Source: Setophaga petechia (Eukaryota > Chordata > Aves > Passeriformes > Parulidae). From it: a stretch of DNA of 64,000 nt. Made by a program: the position numbers and the translations under genes. How positions within the stretch are numbered: position 1 is the stretch's first letter; each line of letters starts with the position of its first letter. Shown here one piece after another: positions 48,241 through 60,385 of this stretch. The stretch lies in assembly GCA_024362935.1 (NCBI GenBank), contig JANCRA010000116.1:494501-558500 (forward strand). Direction: 5' to 3'. The notes below the pieces were generated by a model. It did no database searches. It was not told where the DNA came from and saw nothing but the letters and a program-made list of their open reading frames with translations.

Positions 48241-48504
48241 ACCAATGTTAAAGGGGAAAATATCATTTGTGAGGGATTTATTCCAGAGCCATTTATAAAA
48301 AGGATCCCTATCATTCAACTGAAAAAAAAATGGGAATATAAACCAACACCAGGACAGGGAGTTCTGCTGGAATGTTCAGAGTGTATCAGCAATGTGGAGA
48401 GGGAGTGGATTTGCTGCTGGGTTATTTTGGACACAGGGAGCAGCTGGAGCTGGACCAGGGCAGATTTGGGTTGGATTTTAGGAAAAGGAGGATTTTACCC
48501 ACAC

Positions 48505-48795
48505 CCAGAGGGGTAGTAAAAAATCCAGGGGTAAAAATCCAGAGGTAAAAATCCTGGGGTAAAATTCCAGGGGTGAAAATCCAGGGGTAAAAATCCAGGA
48601 CTAAAATTCCAGGGGTAAAAATCCAAGGGTAAAATTCCAGGGGTAAAAATCCAGGGGTAAAAATCCAGGGGTGAAAATCCAGGGGTAAAAATCCAGAAGT
48701 AAAAATCCAGGGGTAAAAATCCAGGGGTGAAAATCCAGGGGTGAAAATCCAGGGGTGAAAATCCAGGGGTAAAATTCCAGGAGGGAAAATCCAGA
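48505..48795. repeat. 14-bp minisatellite AGGGGTAAAAATCC
   Basis: About 20 copies, with GTGAAAATCC and GTAAAATTCC variants. Confidence 0.95.
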
Positions 48796-49429
48796 CTCCC
48801 CAGGGAATGGGCAGAGCCCTGAGGCTGCCAGAGCTCCAGGAGCCTTGGACAGCACTCCAGGGATGGCCAGGGTGGGATTTTGGGGGTCTGGGCAGGCCCA
48901 GGGGTTGGATGGATGATCCCCGTGGATCCAGCTCAGGATATTCCATGATCTCCTTCCCCCTGGGGTGGCCACAGGAGCTCTCCTGGGCCAGGGAAGGTAC
49001 AAGGGATGGCACCAAGCCTGAACATCCATCCCAGAGGTGACACCCCAGTCCCAACCCAAAGTGCTCCATTCCCCTGCCTTGGCACGGGGCTGCAGCCAGG
49101 CTGGACCCAGGTCACCTCTGCCCCTTGCTGCACCTCCAGGGCTGGCTCTGAGCACACCTGGGGGATGTGGTGAGAAGGAATTCATGCCCTGCTCCTGCCT
49201 GAGCCTCCCCACCCTGCTGAGAGCCTGGGGAGAGCAAGCACCAGGGTTTAACTCCTCCAGCAGCTCAGCTCCTCACTAATAAGCTCTCGAGACAGAGTTG
49301 ATCCTATCAATTTGTGCTGTGAAAATCAAACTTCTGTTCTCCAATCTTGAGCTGCTCTGTGCTGCACAGAGCATGGCTGCAGCTCAGAGCCTCTCTGAGG
49401 AGCCTGCAAGGCTTCAACCAAGCAGGAGA

Positions 49430-49730
49430 GTGGCTCACCTGTACCAGCAGGACAGCAGGACACCTGTCCAAGGAGGGGAGTGGGTCACTGTACCAGCAGG
49501 ACAGCAGGACACCTGTCCAAGGAGGACAGCAGGGCACCTGTCCCAGCAGGGCACCTGTCCAGGAGGAGAGCAGGGCACCTGTCCCAGCAGGGCAGCAGGG
49601 CACCTGTCCAAGGAGGGAAAGTCACCTGTCCAAGCAGGAGAGCAGATGACCTGTCCCAGCAGGAATGGTGACCCATCCAAGCAGAGAAGGTGATCTGTCT
49701 CAGCAGGACAGCAGGTGACCTGCTCCACAC
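49430..49730. repeat. Minisatellite CAGCAGGACACCTGTCCAAGGAGG
   Basis: Degenerate units of 20-45 bp built of CAGCAGGRCACCTGTCC. Confidence 0.85.
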
Positions 49731-49764
49731 CCTGTCACACCTGCCCTGTTCCAGGACTGCCCTG

Positions 49765-50168
49765 GATAAGCTCTGGTCACCCCTGGATGCACAGGGGCAG
49801 CTCCTGGAGCTGTGATCATCCCTGGCATGGGCAGGGGCAGCTCCTGGAGCTGTGACCATCCCTGGATGCACAGGGGCAGCTCCTGGAGCTGTGACCATCC
49901 CTGGATGCACAGGGGCAGTTCCTCGAGCTGTGACCATCCCTGGATGCACAGGGGCAGCTCCTGGAGCTGTGATCATCCCTGGCATGGGCAGGGGCAGCTC
50001 CTGGAGCTGTGATCATCCCTGGCATGGGCAGGGGCAGCTCCTGGAGCTGTGACCATCCCTGGCATGCACAGGGGCAGCTCCTGGAGCTGTGACCATCCCT
50101 GGCATGGGCAGGGGCAGCTCCTGGAGCTGTGACCATCCCTGGATGCACAGGGGCAGTTCCTCGAGCTG
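49765..50168. repeat. 40-bp minisatellite, about 10 copies
   Basis: Unit AGGGGCAGCTCCTGGAGCTG-TGACCATCCCTGGATGCAC, with GGCATGGGC alternating with GGATGCAC. GCTCCTGGAGC is an imperfect palindrome. Confidence 0.94.
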
Positions 50169-50259
50169 GTTTTTGTCCTGCTGAAGCTGCTGTGATCCAT
50201 GAGAGCCCTCATTGGGCCACTCCCAGCAGCAGATCCTCGCAGCCTCCTGGGGCTCAGTT

Positions 50260-50600
50260 TAGAGCCAAAGCGTTGCTGCTGACACCACCCCTGACATCTT
50301 AATTTGGAACTGCACCCTCTGTAATTACTGCCCTGTCGGGGACCTTATAATCACCCAAGTAAAACCTCAACCAATTTGAAAGGATCCCGGGTCCAGCCCC
50401 CAGGTGTGACTTCCAGGGGTGCTTCCAGCCCAGGCCAGTTCAAATTACAAGGGCCGACCTCCTAATTAGGAAGAGTTATGGCTCGATTTAAAAAGGAGAG
50501 CAGACTAATTAACACATGTAGTGTAATGTCTTAATTGGGATTCAGATTGGAGAATTTGTGCGGTTCAGAATAAATGACTCATAATTAGCCAAGAGGTCCA
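50260..50600. promoter_or_regulatory. Candidate conserved non-coding element
   Basis: 340 bp of single-copy sequence with clustered ATTA words (CTGTAATTACTGCC, TCCTAATTAGGAAG, GACTAATTAACACATG, CATAATTAGCC), an AGGTGTGA T-box-type half-site at 50402-50409 and an intact CTTATAATC block. It stands out from repeat-rich flanks. Confidence 0.4.
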
Positions 50601-51364
50601 GTTTTCTCCTGTCCCTGGATCCCTGCTCCCGACACCGAGCTGGGGAGGAAGGGGAGTTAAATATTGCATTTTGTGAGCTGTCAGCTGCACTGCAAATCCC
50701 TCTTTGCACCCATTAACCCCCCATTGGAAGGGAGTGATGAGGAGCTTCCAAAGGGTTTCACTGCAGAGGATCAGCACAGATTGAAAATAAATTAATAAAA
50801 GAAAATAAAATATCCGTGTGGAAATAAAATGAATATCCATGTGGTGAGGAGGGATTTAGTTCACACCATTGCCCTGCCTGCTCTGCCAAAGGGTTGGGTC
50901 GGGGAATGGGGAGGTCTGGACCTTCAGAGCCCCCTGACAGCCCAACTCTGGCATTTTCTGGAGCCTGAACAATCCCAGGGTGAGTGAGGTTGGGAGAGAG
51001 GTCACCCAGTCCCACCTCCCTGCTCCTGCAGGGTCCCCTGGAGCACAGAATTCAGGATTGTGTCCAGATGCATTCTGAGTATCTCAAAAGGTACTCAAAA
51101 TAGAGATATTAAAAACTGAATTACTGAAGTCTCCAGAGATGTTCAAAAAGCAGGGGAAGGAGCCTGATTTATTCACAGGAGCAAACCCCATCCCACCCCA
51201 CCAGAACCCTGCAGAAATATTGGTGCTGTTTCACCAAGAACAGGAGTTTTAGGGACCTCACCCCATGCACAGGACAGGGGCAGCTCTGGAATGAAACCCT
51301 GGCTCAGATTATTCAACAAAGGGTTGGAAAGTTTGGTCTCACCCTGGGAAGCTGCAGGAGGACA

Positions 51365-51725
51365 AGAGAATCATGGAATCATGGAATAGTTGGAGTTGGA
51401 AGGGACCTTAAAGCCCATCAGGGACACCTCACATGATCCCAGGTGGATCCAAGCCCCAGTGTTCAACCTGGCCTTGGGAACTGCCAGGGATCCAGGGGCA
51501 GCCCCAGCAAATCTGGGAATTCCAGCCCAGGACCTCCCCACCTGCCCAGCCAGGAATTCCTTGCCCAAGATCTGATCCAAACTTCACTCTCTCAGCTGGA
51601 GACCATCTCCCCTTGTCCTTGCACTCCCTGCTCTTGGGAAAAGTCCCTCTCCAGGGACTTTTAATGGTGTCACAACCCCTCTTGAACATGTTTATTTTAT
51701 TGTCCCCAATTCCATAACCCAACAC
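51365..51725 (-). mobile_element. CR1 LINE 3' fragment
   Basis: ATGGAATCATGGAATAGTTG, GAGTTGGAAGGGACCTTAAA, GGCAGCCCCAGCAAATCTGG, TCCCCTTGTCCTTGCACTCC: antisense CR1, same subfamily as 41770 and 63285. Confidence 0.9.
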
Positions 51726-51904
51726 TTTTGCTCTGTCTCATTGGCATAAAAAACTGCTCCACGTTTCTCCCCTGATCTTGGGATGGCAAAGAACAGCAAA
51801 TTCCACAACACCTCCTCCTCCTCCTCTTCCCCTTTTTCTTCCATTTTTGTCCCTTTCCCCCTTCAAACCCCACAATGCCTCTTCCTCCTGGGATTTCCCT
51901 GTGC

Positions 51905-52470
51905 ACCTGTGGTGGTTTCAGAGGTGGTTTTGTGCTGAGGAGACCCTGGGAGAGGTGGGGAGAGGCTGGTGTCAGAGCGTCGGGGGTAGGACGGCTGGGA
52001 CGGATGGAGACGAGAGATCTCTGCAGCCAGGTCTGGAACTTGGGGTTTATTGCAATGGGCCAAGTGCAGGGGCCTTTTGGAATTTGGGGTTTATTGCAAT
52101 GGGCCAAGTGTAGGGCCCTGCTGGAATTTGGGGTTTATTGCAAAGGGCCTGGGTGCAGGGGCCTTTTGGAATTTGGGGTTTATTGCAAAGGGCCAAGTGC
52201 AGGGCCCTGCTGGGATTTGGGGTTTATTGCAAAGGGCCTGGGTGCAGGGCCCTGCTGGGAGCTGCCAGGCACAGCTCAGAGCAGGACTGAGAGAAGAGAG
52301 AGGGAGAGAGGATGAGAGGGTGAGTAAGAGGGTGAGGGAGTATAAAAGGTAAGAAAGTAAAAAGGATAAGAGAGTAAAAGCGTAAGAGAGCGAGGTTCCT
52401 GTTCCAATACCATAAATCTTCTTCTGTGTTGAATATTCTAATTCTCACTAACCAATCTAGTACAATATAC
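51905..52470 (-). mobile_element. LTR-like element with amplified polyadenylation region
   Basis: Antisense LTR-type 3' end (GGTGGTTTCAGAGG onward), then five or six tandem copies of a segment of about 56 bp holding GGGGTTTATTGCAA (AATAAA on the - strand) at 52040-52260, then a purine-rich GAGAGAGGATGAGAGG and GTAAAAAGG stretch. Boundaries not determined. Confidence 0.5.
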
Positions 52471-52472
52471 AA

Positions 52473-53214
52473 ATCCTACAGCATTTCCATACAGCCTGTA
52501 AGAATCATTACATTACCATACTGTGTTACATTTTAAACCCTAAAAACTCCTCTTTGGACCCCTTCTGCCAACCTAGGAGGGTCTGCTCTGACCCTTGGAG
52601 CTGCCTGCAAGCAGAGGGTGTTGTTCCATCAAAAGGGGATTGTCACCCTGATTTATTAAGATTTTCTAAGCCTTCTGATGTAGACATTCTTGTAGCAAAC
52701 TTTCTCACCCACTTTCTGTAAATAACTCATTGTTTTGCATTCCTTTATGGAGGAAGAGAAAGTTGATGGACTGTTGGTTTGTCCAGTGTCATTGGAGAGG
52801 TGGCACTGTCATTCTCCAATCCACTGTCACTCTTGGAAAACTATAAATGTTGGGGTCAGAAAATAAACTTCCCTTTTTTCTTCACTTTGAGAACAGTGCT
52901 GTAGGTTTGTGTTCTTTCATGTCCTATAGTGACAGGGGATTACCTTCAGCTGGCCACACCATTGTTTTCCAGTTGTTCAGTAACTGAGGGATCTCAAGGC
53001 TTGCTTTCATTTCAGTGTATAGCTTCTATATTCTCAAAATCTTTTGCCAGACAACCATCTTTATAAGGATTTCCTGTTTCACCTTCCCCACAGGCAGGGG
53101 AGGTTCACTGAGGGCTGGGTAGGCCCGGAGTAGGCCATAGGTACAAACACACACACAGACAGTGCATCTGCTGCACGGAGCCACGGCGCTGTAAACACAC
53201 CTTCATCCAACTCT
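52473..53214. repeat. Tandem duplication copy A (442 bp plus solo LTR)
   Basis: From ATCCTACAGCATTTCC to CTCATCC. Shares with copy B the words CTTGGAGCTGCCTGCAAGCA, TTGTTTTCCAGTTGTTCAGT, AGGCCCGGAGTAGGCCATAG and GGAGCCACGGCGCTGTAAAC. Interrupted by the solo LTR at 52641-52934. Confidence 0.92.
52641..52934 (+). mobile_element. Solo LTR, 294 bp, with 6-bp target duplication
   Basis: Begins TGTCACCCTG and ends CTATAGTGACA, giving 6-bp terminal inverted repeats TGTCAC/GTGACA. It is flanked by GGGGAT at 52635-52640 and 52935-52940. Contains a TATA word CTATAAATG at 52841 and AATAAA at 52862-52867 in the expected order. The empty site is visible in copy B. This is a recombined remnant of an endogenous retrovirus with no coding sequence. 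Confidence 0.93.
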
Positions 53215-53680
53215 CATCCTACAGCATTTACATACAGCCTAGAGGAATCATTACATCACCATACTGTGGTACATTTTAAACCCTAAGGACTCCTCTTTTG
53301 GCTTTTTCTGCCAACTATAGGGTCTGCTCTGACCCTTGGAGCTGCCTGCAAGCAGAGGGTGTTTCATTGAAGGGGGATGGCCATACCATGGCCTTCAGCT
53401 GGCCACGCCATTGTTTTCCAGTAGTTCAGTAACTGAGGGATCTCAAAGCTTGCTTTCATTTCCATCTCACTTAAAGTTGCTGTATTCTCAAAATCTTTTT
53501 CCAGACAACCATATTTATAAGGCTTTCCTGTGTCACCTTCCCCACAGGCAGGGGAGGTTCCCTGAGGGCTGGGTAGGCCCGGAGTAGGCCATAGGTACAA
53601 ACACACACACAGACAGTGCATCTGCTGCACGGAGCCACGGCGCTGTAAACACACCTTCATTCAACTTTCATCGCAGCCTT
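53215..53680. repeat. Tandem duplication copy B (466 bp)
   Basis: Follows copy A without a gap and lacks the LTR. Contains an (AC)n run in both copies (ACAAACACACACACAGACAG). Confidence 0.92.
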
Positions 53681-53944
53681 CATTAGTGCTCTGAGTTTTG
53701 CATAATTTGGCAGCTGCCCCTGGCGTTTTTCAGGAGGTGCTGTAATTGATTCCATATGGGAGTTATCGGGGGCGCTGAACTGGGCCCGTGTTTGCCGGGG
53801 AGGAGGTGTCGGATGCGAAACCAAACATGACGGGAGCGAGCCCCAGGCTCCCAGCTGACACCGTCTGGGGGTTTCTGGGCTGTTTGCTGCAAACGGGAGC
53901 AGAGGCAGCACAGACACCGCCAGACGCCGCGGGGCGCGGGGAAC

Positions 53945-55115
53945 GCCGGGATCCTGGGGGGTTCTGGGGCGTTCTGGGGGATCCTGGGGGATCCTGAGTG
54001 ATCCTGGAGGGTCCTGGGGTATCCTGGGGTATCTCAAGCAATACTGAGGGATCCTGGGGGGTCCTGGGGGGTTCTGGGGGGTTCTGGGGGATCCTGGGGG
54101 ATCCTGAGGGATCCTGAGAGGTCCTGGGGGGTCCTGAGCAATCCTGGGGGATCTCAAGCAATACTGAGGGATCCTGGGGGGTCCTGGGGGATCCTGGGGT
54201 GTCCTGAGGGGTTCTGGGGGGTTCTGGGGGATCCTGAGTGATCCTGGGGGATCCTGAGGGATCCTGAGCAATCCTGGGGGATCTCAAGCAATACTGAGGG
54301 ATCCTGGGGTGTCCTGGGGGATCCTGGAGGGTTTTGAGGGATCCTGAGCAATCATGAGGGGTCCTGGGGGATACTGGGGGGTTCTGGGGGCTTCTGGAGG
54401 ATCCTGGGGGGTCCTGGGGGATCCTGAGGGATCTCAAGCAATACTGAGGGATCCTGGGGTGTCCTGGGGGATCCTGGAGGGTTCTGAGCAATCATGAGGG
54501 GTCCTGGGGGATCCTGGAGGGTTCTGAGGGATCCTGAGCAATCATGAAGGTCCTGGGGGATCCTGGACGGTTCTGAGGAATCCTGAGGAATCATGAGGGG
54601 TCCTGAGGGATCCTGGGGTGTCCTGGGGGATCCTGAAGGATCCTGAGGGATCCTGAGCAATCCTGAGAGGTCCTGGAGGGTCCTGAGCAATCCTGGGGCA
54701 TCTCAAGCAATATTGAAGGATCCTGGGGTGTCCTGGGAGATCCTGTAGGGTTCTGAGCAATCATGAGGGGTCCTGGGGGATCCTGAGCAGCACTGAGGCA
54801 TTCTGGGGTGTCCTGGGGGATCCTGAGGGATCCTGGGGGGGGTCCTGAGGGGTCCTGGGGGATCCTGGGGGTTCTGGGGAGTCCTGAGGAATCCTGGGGC
54901 ATCCTGGGGGCTCCTGAGTGATCCTGGGGGATTCTGGGAGATCCTGGGGGCTCCTGAGGGGTCCTGAGTAATCCTGGGGGGTCCTAAGGAATCCTGGGGG
55001 ATCCTGGTGGGGTTCTGGGGAGTCCTGGTGGATCCTGAGCAATCCTGAGGGATCCTGGAGGATCCTGCGGGGTCCTGATGGATCTTGGGGGCTTCTGAGG
55101 GATCCTGAGTGATCC
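53945..55115. repeat. 11-bp G-rich minisatellite GATCCTGGGGG
   Basis: About 1.17 kb of GATCCTGGGGG, GATCCTGAGGG and GTCCTGGGGG units, with a TCTCAAGCAATACTGAGG block recurring at 54029, 54150, 54283, 54431 and 54702. Confidence 0.95.
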
Positions 55116-56574
55116 CACACTCCTCACAACACCCTCTGATACACCCAGGAAGTCTGGGACCCCCAGACCCCGATCCTGCTGAGCCTGTCAGGTCTCTCTG
55201 CCCTGTCCCCCAGCTTTTCTCCCCCGTTTTGGGTCATTTTGGGAAATGTGAGCTCCACCAGAGACCAGCAGCTCTGCTGTCCCACCCAGCCAGGCCAGCA
55301 CCGTCCTCACCCCACAGCCCCAGCCCTGAGCCCCTCCGAGGACACAGCAGATGCAAAAGGAGGGAGGCTGGGGGGCTTTTTGTGCTTGATTGACACCATG
55401 AAAGGAGCAGTTTCCGTGTTTACTCTGGGAACAGCCCCAGCAGTTGAAGGTGTCACTGCTGGCAGCTGCTGAGCCCAAACAAACTTCACTGAGGGCTGGG
55501 CTGGACAGGGCCTACAAGGAGAGGCACCTGTGGGAGCATCCTGCACTCCCTGGCACGGGAAATGCCTCCAGGAAAACCCAGGGACACCAGGGTCAGGGGC
55601 AACTCCTGTCTCACCCCAGCTCTGCAGGGACAAACAGGGCTCAAGGAGAAGAAAATGCCCTTCCAGCACCACACTGCACTGGCCAGCCCCCAGGAAAATC
55701 CATTTTTCCTGGTGCCACTGATTCAGCTGAGCCAGAGCAGCTCTGCAGTGCTAATCCAGCCCTGGAGCATCCTGATTTTATGGGATTTGTAGGAAAACAG
55801 CCCTGGGACTGCTGCATGGGGAGGATCTGGAGGTGAAGAAGAGCAGCATCCTGATTTTATGGGATTTATAGGAAAACAGCCCTGGGAACTGCTGCACAAG
55901 GAGAATCTGGAGGTGAAGAAGAGCAGAAATGCTCCTCTTCCATGGACATAACAGTTCTGCTCCCATTTCTCCCTCAGCTCCTGCTCTTTGCCAGCAGCTC
56001 CAGCTTTGTCTCTTCCACAGACACTGCCCAGCCAGCTCCAAGGCCTTCTCCAGTGCATCCTGACATTCCCGAGCTCCTGGAACCTTCTCAGTGCTTCAGA
56101 TCCTCTGAACTGTCTTCTCTGAGGGGCACAGAGGAGGTTTGGGATCAGATAAGGATGTAAGAAGAGCTCAGGTTCTGCTCAGAGCTTCCCCAAAGCGTCC
56201 CCAGCAGACGATGGTGACAGACTGAGCTTCTCCAGCTCCTGGCCAGACCACAGGAGGCAAAAATTTGGTCTCTCCCAGCCCAGAGCTCAGACTGAGGCCG
56301 CATTTAGGGCTGGCCTGCCCCACTCCAAGCAGCTGCAGCTCTGCAGGGAGCTGCTGGAGAAGCCTTGGATGGTGGCTGGGAGCAAACAGCTCCATCTCCC
56401 AAATTTCATCCTAACAACCAAACAAAGGACTGACAGAAGGGGCTGAATAAAGGAAATAAAAGGAAATAGGGATGAAGAGCCCAACTTCCCGCAGTGGCTG
56501 CTGCTGTCCCCACACCTGTGTGACACAGAGACACCACAGAGTCCCCATTTTCAGCCACCCTCACCCCTCAGGCC

Positions 56575-57010
56575 CCTCCAAGCCGATATTTCCCCGCAGC
56601 GAGAGCTGCCGGCGCGGATATTATTTATAAAAGCTCAATGAGAATACATCTGCACGGATAACTGACACCGTGTTCCCTGCGTGGCATATGCAGGCTGAAA
56701 ATAAACATTGGTTCTATATGTTCACTGCTCCAGCAGAGTCCAAGCAGCAGGAAATGCATGAAACATGGGCAAGAGCGGGAGCGCGGCGGTGGGAGGGAAC
56801 ATGGAATTACTTGGAGAGCAGAGAGGCGGCCCCGGGAGTTAAAATACACAGCAGGCAAAGAGAAGAGAGGAGCCAAGAGAGCTGAAAAAAATGGCACAAG
56901 AGACGAGAGAGGCAGCTGGGGGAGTTAAAACATGCAGATGGAGAGATGGCTGGGAGAGAGGAAAGACCTGGATGCGAGCGGAGAGACGGCGGCCGGGAAC
57001 TGGCCACTTA
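56575..57010. promoter_or_regulatory. Candidate conserved non-coding element
   Basis: Single-copy segment with GGATATTATTTATAAAAGC, GATAACTGACACCG and GGTTCTATATGTTCACTGC, then GAGAGA-type purine stretches. No coding features were seen. Confidence 0.3.
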
Positions 57011-57154
57011 AAATAAACTTTGGGAGCAGCGAGCTGGGGAGGATTCCTGGGGTCTGACACCCTGCTGGGGGCAGGGGCTGGGCCCTGCAGGGGTGGGGGT
57101 CCCACCCAGGTGAGCACCATCACCCACCTGCACCTGGGATCACACTGGGCATGG

Positions 57155-58550
57155 GAATCATCCCTCCTTCCCATATCCCAAATTCAGACTACTCAGAGGA
57201 GTCACCCCCTTCCTTCCCCACAATCCCAAATGTAAATGAGGAATCACTCCCTTCCTTCCCCACAATCCCAAATGTAAATCTATTGGAGGAATTGTTCCTT
57301 CCTTCCCCACAATCCCAAATTCAAACTACTCAGAGGAATCTCTCCCTTCCTTCCCCACAATCCCAAATGCAAATCCATTGGAAGAATCATCCCCTGATTC
57401 CCACAATCCCAAATGTAAATGAGGAATCTCTCCCTTCCTTCCCCACAATCCCAAATGCAAATGAGGAATCTCTCCCTTCCTTCCCCACAATCCCAAATGC
57501 AAATCCATTGGAAGAATCATCCTCTACTCCCCACAATCCCAAATACAAATCCATTGGAGGAATAACTCCCTTCCTTCCCCACAATCCCAAATGTAAATCC
57601 ATTGGAAGAATCATCCTCTACTCCCCAAAATCCCAAATGCAAATCCATTGGAAGAATCATCCCCTACTTCCCATAATCCCAAATGCAAATCCATTGGAGG
57701 AATTGTTCCCCTCCTTCCCCACATCCCAAATTCAAATGACTCACAGGAACTGTTCCCTCCTTCCTACAATCCCAAATGTAAATCCATTGGAGGAATAGCT
57801 CCCTTCCTTCCCCACAATCCCAAATGTAAATCCATTGGAAGAATCATCCCCTACTTCCCAAAATCCCAAATGCAAATCTATTGGAGGAATTGTTCCTTCC
57901 TTCCCCACTTTCCCAAATTCAAAATACTCAGAGGAATCACTCCCTCCTTTCTTTCCCATAATCCCAAATGCAAATCCATTGGAGGAATTGCTCCCCTCCT
58001 TCCCCATATCCCAAATTAAAATGACTTGCAGGAATTGCTCCCTCTTTCCCACAATCCCAAATGTAAATAAATTTGAGGAATTGTTCCCTCTTCCCCACAA
58101 TCCCAAATGCAAATCCATTGGAAGAATCATCCCCTACTTCCCACAATCCCAAATACAAATCCATTGGAGGAATTGTTCCTTCCTTCCCCACAATCCCAAA
58201 TTCACAATGCTCGGAGCAATCACTCCCTTCCTTCCCCACATCCCAAATTCAAACAACTTGGAGGAATTGTTCCTTCCTTCCCCACAATCCCAAATGCAAA
58301 TCAATTGGAGGAACCATCCCCTCCTTCCCACCATCCCAAATGCAAATCCATTGGAGGAATTGTTCCTTCCTTCCTCACTTTCCCAAATGTAAATCAATCG
58401 GAAGAATCATCTCACAATCCCAAATACAAATCCATTGGAGGAATTGTTCCTTCCATCCTCACTTTCCCAAATGTAAATCAATTGGAGGAACCATCCCCTC
58501 CTTCCCACCATCCCAAATGCAAATCCACTGGAGATCCAGATTGTGGCTCC
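57155..58550. repeat. Minisatellite CAATCCCAAATGCAAATCCATTGGAGGAAT
   Basis: About 30 units of about 47 bp (CCTTCCTTCCCCACAATCCC, AAATGCAAATCCATTGGAGG, AATTGTT) with shortened forms. ATGCAAAT, the octamer word, recurs in most units. Confidence 0.95.
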
Positions 58551-59854
58551 TGATCCCAGCTCTGCAGAGTGACACCTTCATCCTTCCCATTTACAGCCCC
58601 TGTAGGGATTTCTATAAATAAATGGATAATGCCTGCCTGGATCTCACCCCCATTAAAACACCCTCCTCAAACTCAAATCCTACTAAATTTATCAAGTTAC
58701 ACTTTCCCCAAACGCTCCAAAGTTGCTTTTTTTTTTCCCAAAATGAGCTTTCAGCTCAGAGTGAGCCCTTTGGGAACGAGTTTTAAGATCTGAGAGTTGA
58801 CTTCAGCTCCCTGAGGCACAGACAGGGACAGTCCCCGTGTCCCAGGGCTGCTCCAGAGCTGCCACCAGCTCCAGCAGCGTGGCCAAGCCACACCTCACTC
58901 CCCATCCCTGCTGCTTCTCACTGCCAGCCTTCCAGGAGCCCGAGGATATCTGATGGAAAATGCAGCAGGCACAAAGCTCCGGGCACAATTCAGGCAGGCA
59001 AAAGCAGAGCCCGGATATTTTTATACCCACGGAGTTTTGTGGCAGCGAGAAGGAAAATTTTCTCTCACAAACGTGAATTAAAGCTTTCAATAAGTTAAAA
59101 TGATGATTTTTGGTTTTTTTTGGAGGGCAATCTCCTGTAAGTTCACAGATAAAATCAGTTTTAGAAAGGCCTGCACTGAGCACAGGTGCATTCAGCAAAA
59201 CTCACATCAATCCAAGGATTTATGATGCCCCCGAGGACAAAGAAGTGATTTACTGGTTTTATTTTGCTGCAAAGGAGGGAGCAAATTTCACCATCAGTTT
59301 TATTTTCTCCCCAGGTGCCAATCCAATTTTACTGCCAGGTTTATTTCAGCCTGGAGATGGCCCAGGATGGGCCCTCAGTGTGTCCTGCTGGAGACAATAA
59401 TTTATTCATTTAGAGAGCAGAAATTTTCTACAAATTTCTCCAAATTTTTTTTACATAAAGGATTTTATCTCTGGGTACTGAGCAATAAAATAATTTGAAG
59501 CAATAAAATAATTTTTTCTGAGTGTTGAATTTTTTTGATGGTTAAATGGGAATCAGTTCAACCAGTGGGAACACACAAAACCACCTCAGTGCAAAGCCTC
59601 AGTTCTACACACGACTTGGAGTAAGCCCTGAGTAAATTACTCCAGAGTAAACTACTCCAGAGTAAGGCACAGCCACTCCCAGGCACATTCCCAGCAGATC
59701 CTGCAGGTAAATCCTGGCTTTGTGGGTGACAAAGGACTTGGAACAAGGATGAGGCTGCAGAGATTTTGTCCAGAAGGAGAATGAAATAAAATTCAAATGT
59801 TTTGCACAAAATTAGGAGGGTTGGAATCTGCTCCTCCTTGGAATTAGAGGGTGT

Positions 59855-59905
59855 TTAAGGTGTCTTCCTACCCAAACAATTCCATGATTCCATGATAATC
59901 TCTCT
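59855..59905 (+). mobile_element. CR1 LINE terminal fragment
   Basis: CTTCCTACCCAAACAATTCC followed by ATGATTCCATGATAAT is the CR1 3' terminus. Confidence 0.7.
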
Positions 59906-60171
59906 GCACACCAGCTGAGCCCTTTTAATCTCTAATGTTTCCTAAAAATCAGGGGTGATTTTGCACTGAATTCAGGGGTTTTGTCTCACACTGACCTTCC
60001 ACCAGGGGTTATTCAAACTGCTGGGATGTCAGGGTGAGTTAGAATAATCACACCAATATAAAACTTCAACAAGCTGGACATTGGTCCTAAATGATGGAAA
60101 TTGATTGAAATGATGGAAACGATTGGTTCTAAATGTGGAAATTTAATATGCAAAAAAATCTGTCTGGTGGA

Positions 60172-60385
60172 TGAAATGTGAGGGGAGACCTTGTGGCTCT
60201 GCACAAGGAGGGGACAGGAGGGGACAGCTGGGGGGGTCGAGCTCTGCTCCAGGGAACGGGGACAGGAGGAGAGGGAACAGCACCAGGGAAGGTTTAGGAT
60301 GGATTTGGGGGAAATTCCTTCATGGAAAGGGTTGTTAAGCACTGGAAGGGGCAGGAGTCCCCATCCCTGGGGGGATTTCAAAGCC
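60172..60385 (+). mobile_element. CR1 LINE, 5' part of a copy split by a solo LTR
   Basis: Sense CR1 (GGAGACCTTGTGGCTCTGCA, GGTTTAGGATGGATTTGGGG, CCATCCCTGGGGGGATTTCA) breaking off at AAAGCC, then resuming at 60819. Confidence 0.9.

Noticed and set aside
49298..49693. Possible small secreted protein frame
   Set aside because: Overlaps a degenerate minisatellite and has no homology or splice context.
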